From: Tragulus kanchil
Lineage: Eukaryota; Chordata; Mammalia; Artiodactyla; Tragulidae
NCBI GenBank assembly: GCA_022376925.1
Contig: JAIOJX010000027.1
Coordinates: 19,547,471 to 19,611,470 of the forward strand
Length of the DNA: 64,000 nucleotides
Reading direction: 5' to 3'
Under the pieces are notes generated by a model. It was not told the DNA's origin and searched no databases. It saw only the letters and a list, made by a program, of their open reading frames with translations. The translations under genes and the position numbers were made by a program. Below, piece after piece: positions 58,186 to 64,000 of the stretch (positions within the stretch are counted from its first letter, which is position 1; every line of letters starts with the position of its first letter).

Positions 58186-58512
58186 TTTTTTTTAAAGATT
58201 TATTTATTTATTTATTTTGGTGAGGGTGGGTTGGGGAGGGAGGGGAGCAGGCGGGCCACTTCTATTGATCTTTCATTTGTCTATTTTCATCCATCTTTGT
58301 TCTTTGGCCCGTGTGGGCCTCCCATCACGGTGGCGTCTGTTGTCGCAGAGCGCCGGCTCTGGGTGCATGCACTCCAGAGCTCCGGCTCGGTAATTGGACA
58401 CATCAGTCCAGCCGCTCTGCGGCATGTGGGATCTTCCCAGGCCAGGGATCAAACCGGCGCCCCTTGCACTGCAAGGCGGTGTCCTTACCCACTGGACCAC
58501 CAGGGAAGCCCC
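58186..58512 (-). mobile_element. CHR-type SINE with target-site duplication
   Basis: Reversed CHR element: 'tggcccgtgtgggcctccca', 'gccgctctgcggcatgtggg' and 'actggaccaccagggaagcc'. A 12-bp target-site duplication 'tctaccattctt' lies at 58174-58185 and 58513-58524. A G-rich patch (58224-58245) lies in its tail. Confidence 0.92.
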
Positions 58513-58524
58513 TCTACCATTCTT

Positions 58525-58884
58525 GATACTGCCAAGCTCTATTTGCCCAAGGTCACCAAAATACTGTCCTCCTGGACACAGGAATCAACTCAGAGCATCT
58601 CTGAGTAAGAAGAGGCTTTGAGGTCAGTTTTTATACAGCTCATGTCTCTTCAACTTAGAAGATCATGTGATATCTCAATAAACAAGGGGTGAACAGATAT
58701 CTTTACATACCACGTGAGGCTGTAAATTCTACCTAAGTATGAAGCTGACGTAGTGAGAGGGTCTCAAATGGCTCTAGGATCCGTGTGCATCTTGAAGTGT
58801 TGATGCATCCTCTAGTTGGATGCTTTCCCTTGGAAAACAAACCACTGCCTGAGAGACAGGAGACTGGTGCACTTTTTTAAAGAG
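58525..58884. other. Unique sequence
   Basis: No gene or known repeat recognised. Confidence 0.4.
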
Positions 58885-59168
58885 CCACCAGGTTTTATCT
58901 ACTTATTTGGCTGAACCGGATCTTTGATGTTGCGTGCACACTTTCGCTAGCTGCCTCGGGCGGGGGCCACTCTCTGGCTTCGATGGGTGGGCTCATCATG
59001 GCAGTGGCTTCTCTTGTGCAACACAGTCTCCAGGCACTTGGGCTCAGACACTGTGGTGCACGGGCTTAGTTGCCCTGCATTCAGTGGGATCATCCGGGAC
59101 CAGGGATTAAAACCATGTCCTGTGCATTGGCAGGCTGACTCTTCAGCAATGGAGCACCAGGGAAGTCT
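58885..59168 (-). mobile_element. CHR-type SINE, diverged
   Basis: 'gggctcatcatggcagtggc', 'cgggcttagttgccctgcat', 'gaccagggattaaaaccatg' and 'agcaccagggaagtctc'. Confidence 0.82.
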
Positions 59169-59257
59169 CTTCACGTGCTCTGAAATCCCTTAAACAACTG
59201 GAGAAGTGTATTGAAGATCAGGATGAGTCCTTGACTTTTTAGACTAATGACCAATGT

Positions 59258-61520
59258 TCCTTGAATCACTGATATCCTAGAGTTAACCAAAGGACTACCC
59301 AGGAAGAGGCAACTTTTTTTTTCTATGTAGCTAGATAGGGGATGGAAGTTGGCTTCCATTTCCTTTCCATTTTGAGGGTCAAATCATCTTGAAAGGAGAG
59401 GGTATTTTCAGTTGTTAAAACTTAAAGCTTCATTTCCCACTCGGAGGCTGGCTCAGCATCCAGGAAACACAGAAATACGATCTGGCAGCTTGCTCCTCGC
59501 CAGGGCCCACTGAAGACTGTGAGGGACCCCCTCGGTGTCACACTCCCAGGGCCACCAGACTTGAGCTTTCTACCCAGGGGGCCCCGATGCAGGTACTCCT
59601 GTGGGTAGACTCACCCCTGAGCCAGCTAAACGCCTGCTGGGGTCAACATCTGGAGACGGTTGTCAGAAAGCCTCAAAGGTCATTATCCTATTTTGGAGTT
59701 TTCTCACTCTCCGGCCCAAAGTTAAAATAACTGACTGAAGACCCAGGAACTTCTAAAGAGGCGTCCAAAGGGGAAAAACCCAAAAAGCTCATAAAACCTT
59801 ACCCCAGTCTGTAAAACAGCGAAAGAGACACTTAGCGCAGAGGGCCGTTTCCCTGGTTCTCGTTATTTTATGAGGTCTCAGTAAGATTCCTGGGGCTGCT
59901 GTAGCAAGATTTCTCTGGAGTGGCTTGCTAGGCTAGATCCCCCAGCCTCCGAGGCCCAGCTCCTCCTCACACGTCCCCTCCTTGTGCTTGGTGGGCAAAA
60001 GGTTCCCATGTCTGACCCTGGTGGTGTCAACTGGTTTTTCTTTTTACTATTTGCTCAAAAAGCTTCTTTTTTTTCAAACAGTGTTGGAAGCTGCTGTGTC
60101 AGCGTGCAAATTACAGACTGAGCAAAGCTCTTTATATTTGTATTAAAAAATGAAATATGGTAAATTCTCCTAGTCATGGAAGGAGGACGCTCCGATGTGC
60201 TGCCCAGACCCTCCTCAGCATTGCTGACGGGCTATTCCCGTGTACCTGAATGCATCGGGGAAGAGATGCACCGAGTACTTGCCCCAGCCCCAAATGGGAC
60301 CTGATGCAAAGAGACCAATCACTGGAAAGGACCCTGATGCTGGGAAAGACTGAAGGCAGGAGGAGGCGCAGAGACGATGAGATGGCTCCTTGAATCACTG
60401 ATATCCTAGAGTTAACCAAAGGACTACCCAGGAAGAGGCAACTTTTTTTTTCTATGTAGCTAGATAGGGGATGGAAGTTGGCTTCCATTTCCTTTCCATT
60501 TTGAGGGTCAAATCATCTTGAAAGGAGAGGGTATTTTCAGTTGTTAAAACTTAAAGCTTCATTTCCCACTCGGAGGCTGGCTCAGCATCCAGGAAACACA
60601 GAAATACGATCTGGCAGCTTGCTCCTCGCCAGGGCCCACTGAAGACTGTGAGGGACCCCCTCGGTGTCACACTCCCAGGGCCACCAGACTTGAGCTTTCT
60701 ACCCAGGGGGCCCCGATGCAGGTACTCCTGTGGGTAGACTCACCCCTGAGCCAGCTAAACGCCTGCTGGGGTCAACATCTGGAGACGGTTGTCAGAAAGC
60801 CTCAAAGGTCATTATCCTATTTTGGAGTTTTCTCACTCTCCGGCCCAAAGTTAAAATAACTGACTGAAGAACCAGGAACTTCTAAAGAGGCGTCCAAAGG
60901 GAAAACCAAATAGCTCATAAAACCTTACCCCAGTCTGTAAAACAGCGAAAGAGACACTTAGCGCAGAGGGCCGTTTCCCTGGTTCTCGTTATTTTATGAG
61001 GTCTCAGTAAGATTCCTGGGGCTGCTGTAGCAAGATTTCTCTGGAGTGGCTTGCTAGGCTAGATCCCCCAGCCTCCGAGGCCCAGCTCCTCCTCACACGT
61101 CCCCTCCTTGTGCTTGGTGGGCAAAAGGTTCCCATGTCTGACCCTGGTGGTGTCAACTGGTTTTTCTTTTTACTATTTGCTCAAAAAGCTTCTTTTTTTT
61201 CAAACAGTGTTGGAAGCTGCTGTGTCAGCGTGCAAATTACAGACTGAGCAAAGCTCTTTATATTTGTATTAAAAAATGAAATATGGTAAATTCTCCTAGT
61301 CATGGAAGGAGGACGCTCCGATGTGCTGCCCAGACCCTCCTCAGCATTGCTGACGGGCTATTCCCCGTGTACCTGAATGCATCGGCGGAAGAGATGCACC
61401 GAGTACTTGCCCCAGCCCCAAATGGGACCTGATGCAAAGAGTCCACTCACTGGAAAGGACCCTGATGCTGGGAAAGACTGAAGGCAGGAGGAGGAGGGCG
61501 CAAGAGACGATGAGATGGCT
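59258..61520 (+). repeat. Tandem duplication 16 (offset 1,129 bp)
   Basis: Copy A is about 59258-60387 and copy B 60388-61520. The end of copy A (from about 60230) carries small losses relative to copy B ('ttcccgtg' versus 'ttccccgtg', 'gaggcgcagagac' versus 'gaggagggcgcaagagac'). A few mid-unit differences are at 59767-59782 versus 60896-60910. Confidence 0.92.
60300..60387 (+). mobile_element. BovB 3' fragment, cut at the duplication junction
   Basis: 'aaaggaccctgatgctggga' and 'aagactgaaggcaggaggag' stop abruptly at the junction. The uncut version is at 61428-61624. Confidence 0.8.
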
Positions 61521-61624
61521 GGATGGTATTACTGACTCAACAGAAGCAAGTTTGAACAAACTCTGAGAGATAGTGACGGACAGGGGAGCCTAGTGTGTCA
61601 CAGAGTCAGACACGACCGAGTGAC
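61428..61624 (+). mobile_element. BovB/BOV-A 3' end
   Basis: 'ggacctgatgcaaagagtcc', 'gatggctggatggtattact' and 'gtcagacacgaccgagtgac'; the sense BovB tail. Confidence 0.85.
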
Positions 61625-62337
61625 GGACCCTTCAGAGGCAGGAAGACCTGGTCCTTCGTCTCTCAGCCCGCCCAGCCTTCATTTTGCCACGCTGTGTGGC
61701 AACAGGATACCTCTAACTGGGATCCTGGAGCCTTCTCAGAATGTTGGCTCAGAGCCCTCAGTGGTTGGGAAACCCTGAGCATGTCATTTCATATCTCTCT
61801 GAAATATGTATATGATCCCCTGTAAGGATCAGTTTGGATCAGATAACATCTAAAAGATCTTCCATCTTGACAGAGCCCTGCAGTCCCTGATGCCAGCGCC
61901 TAACCACACGCGGCTCTGTAAACTCATGGTTTAATTAAACTAAAATCCAATTCCGCAGCTGCGCTGGCCGCGGCGTTCAGCAGGCACATGTGACCAGGGG
62001 CCCTCCTAGTGGACAGCAAGACCCAGAACGTGCCCAGCGTCACACAGAAAGGTCTGCACTACGATTCCATGATTCAGTCTCTTTTGTTCTATCTACGTCA
62101 TACACAGACATAAGTAATACATAAATGGGGAGCTAACAGCATAGGAAGTCATTCACTCACAAGTGCTCAGCCCATGGAGGTTTATACATAGCATTTCAAT
62201 CAATCTCATCACATGACCTCCCAATGAAATTGTTCTTGCATTCTATCATTTATAGACAAGGAATCTATTTAGTTTCTTAGGTGATTAAGACCCTGACTCC
62301 AGGCGGTGGAGGAAAGATCCTTGAGTACCACCCCCAG
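61625..62337. other. Unique sequence, possible old DNA-transposon remnant
   Basis: No gene recognised. 61925-62030 ('gtttaattaaactaaaatcc', 'ggcacatgtgaccagg', 'tagtggacagc') resembles an old hAT-type element, family uncertain. 62135-62268 is weakly MIR-like. Confidence 0.35.
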
Positions 62338-62548
62338 GGGCCTCCCAGGTGGTGCTAGTGGTAAAGAACCCATCTGCCAATGCAAGAGATGTTTAAAATA
62401 CACAGGTTCGATCCCTACATTAGGAAAATGTCCTGGGGGAGGGCATGGCGCCCACTCCAGTGTTCTTGCCTGGAGAGCTCTGCAGACCGAGAAGCCTGGC
62501 GGGCGACAGTCCATGGGGTGAGCACGACTGAAGGGACTCAGCAGGCAC
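62338..62548 (+). mobile_element. Bov-tA SINE
   Basis: 'ggcctcccaggtggtgctag', 'gtggtaaagaacccatctgc' and 'cactccagtgttcttgcctg'; ends 'gcacgactgaagggactcag'. Confidence 0.88.
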
Positions 62549-63296
62549 TTTCTTCCATGAAGCTTCAATGCTGACGGCAGCTACAACGTGACTGTCTTCT
62601 GAATTCCAAACAGGGCTGGAATTCAAGCACTAATAACTGGCTTGCAGGCCCTTGGATGCAGAGACGTGCCTGGTTCCTTAGTTCTCAGGGCAGCATACTG
62701 GAAACAAGGGGAGCGTGGCCTGGAAATGGTCCTCCCCTCTGGCTTTCGCTCTTTTTTGTCCCAATACAACATTTTGATCCCGTTGTGCATGTCCTCCTCT
62801 CACCTTCACACATATTCTCTTTGTTAATAATTTTTTTCCCGGACAGAAGTCTGAAAACAGCGCAGATGGCTAAATGCTCTTTTATTTCATCAATTCCGTA
62901 ACGGCACGGAGCTCTGGACGCTGTGTCATTCCTGGAAGTCGCGTGGCACAAATGCTAGCCTGAAACAGCATGACACTCACACGCTGCATTACTAGATTAA
63001 TTTAATAGCTCCAGTAATCTTCTGTCTCCATCCTACAGGCAGCTTTCAGAGTCTACATGCAGGCCTGTGTCTGTGGTCACAGACAACTGCCTGGCTGGTA
63101 GGACAGGAGGCTCAGAAGAGTTCCTTGACTTGGGCAAGTTGAGAACGGAATTTTGTATTTTGAAGGAAAAAGAAGGGGATTCCCAGGTGAGAGTTGTGCA
63201 ATCAAACCAACTGAAGTTCCACTGGCTTTAAATATTTTTTGATATGAAATGGTACTGCTGCACATTTTGAGGGGCAATAATGTAGCTTAAAGGCAA
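62549..63296. other. Unique sequence, possible regulatory part near 62880-63030
   Basis: Repeat-free. 62985-63020 has 'gcattactagattaatttaa' and 'ccagtaatct', homeodomain-type words. No gene recognised. Confidence 0.4.
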
Positions 63297-63480
63297 CCTG
63301 GCTCAGAATCAGAAGGCTTGTGTTTCAGTCCGAACCCTGCCATTCATAGCTGTGGGGCTAGATGGGCAATTCATCTATTGAGTCTCATTCTCCTCCTCTG
63401 AAAACGGTAACCAGAGCAACACCAACCTTACCTGTTGTAATGGATGCTGTGATGCATGGCCCAGCTTACGCCTCTGAGAC
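63297..63480 (-). mobile_element. MIR SINE
   Basis: 'aaccctgccattcatagctg', 'gggcaattcatctattgagt', 'ctcattctcctcctctgaaa' and 'accttacctgttgtaatgga' follow reversed MIR order. Confidence 0.75.
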
Positions 63481-63691
63481 CAGGGAAAGTGATAACTACA
63501 TATTTTAATGTAAAAAATGCTGCTTTAAAATGTTAATTTTACATTCTATGAACTTGTATAATAATGCATACAAAAATAACCTCAAAAAGTATTTTTAAAG
63601 TGTAAATGGCCACTACTAAGGAAGGCGTTGAAATATCTTCCAGGTTAGCCCACTAGAACTTACAGGATTTTCTAAACATATCATTAATCTT

Positions 63692-63905
63692 TACGTGTGT
63701 GCTAGGTCACTATGGTCATGTCTGACTCTTTGCGACCCCATGGACTGTAGCCCACCAAGCTCCTCTGTCCAGGGAATCCTCCAGGCAAGAAGACTGGTGT
63801 GGGCTGCCATTTCCTTCTCCAGGGTATCTTCTCGGACCAGGGATCAAACCTGGGTCTCCTGAATTGGCAGGCAGATTCTTTACCACTAAGCCACCAGGGA
63901 AGCCT
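63692..63905 (-). mobile_element. Bov-tA SINE
   Basis: 'gtgctaggtcactatggtca' to 'taccactaagccaccaggga'; near-consensus and full length. Confidence 0.92.
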
Positions 63906-64000
63906 CCCCCATTGACTTAGACCAACCCCAAATGTCCTCTAGAGGAGGTAGGGAGGACATAGGAACAAAATCCGGCTGCACGTCTGTCTTATTTTTACCA

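Noticed and set aside
1569..61520. The 16 duplications as a genuine new class of about 1.1 kb tandem repeat
   Set aside because: No shared sequence between pairs, no shared boundary motif or target-site duplication, always exactly two copies, and sequencing-type noise at the junctions. An assembly artefact explains all of this.
61925..62030. Specific MER/Charlie family assignment
   Set aside because: Resembles an old hAT-type sequence, but I cannot decide the family by eye, so it is noted only as possible.
1..64000. Endogenous retrovirus or LTR
   Set aside because: I searched by eye for LTR ends, primer-binding sites and gag/pol-like frames and found none I could support.

Overview
This is ruminant (probably bovid) nuclear DNA. 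The window carries dozens of tRNA-derived SINEs of the Bov-tA/BOV-A2 type, many CHR-type cetartiodactyl SINEs, 3' ends of the RTE element BovB, and short 3' tails of L1. Older mammalian layers are also present: MIR, MER5A-like hAT copies and palindromic mariner MITEs. The species cannot be named from the sequence. I find no protein-coding gene, rRNA or true tRNA that I can support. Almost every long open frame is a SINE read through, a microsatellite, or a frame crossing a duplication junction. The window looks intergenic or deep-intronic.

The dominant structure is not an element family. There are 16 direct, adjacent duplications, each with a unit of about 1.08-1.13 kb and each with different content. 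Their second copies begin near 2688, 6453, 11620, 15553, 19027, 22402, 26433, 29611, 31739, 33907, 37075, 39388, 43383, 45912, 50595 and 60388. Copies are near-identical except for homopolymer and small deletion differences within about 30-170 bp of the junction, and, in three pairs, divergence confined to a SINE. Constant length with unrelated content and noisy junctions points to false duplication in the assembly (unmerged read or contig overlaps, or gap-fill flanks) rather than biology. About 17-18 kb of the 64 kb is probably surplus, so the real locus would be near 46 kb.

Layout: 0-1.5 kb holds a BovB tail and an L1 tail. 1.5-7.5 kb holds duplications 1-2 with SINEs. 7.5-10.1 kb is the longest repeat-poor stretch before a MER5A copy. 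10.1-27.6 kb holds duplications 3-7, a mariner MITE and a 0.5 kb AT-rich tract. 27.6-28 kb is a TG/CA/TA-alternating tract. 28.5-35 kb is a chain of three abutting duplications (8-10) with a MIR, Bov-tA copies and L1 tails. 36-51.7 kb holds duplications 11-15 with many CHR copies. 51.7-59.2 kb is free of duplications and contains the best candidate conserved regulatory stretch (about 52.45-52.86 kb). 59.3-61.5 kb is duplication 16. The window ends with SINEs and a MIR.

Biological candidates are modest: homeodomain-site-rich unique segments that could be enhancers, and two unproven exon-like segments (about 39.0-39.4 kb and 45.7-45.8 kb). No novel biological system was found. The duplication pattern is the most important observation for anyone using this sequence.
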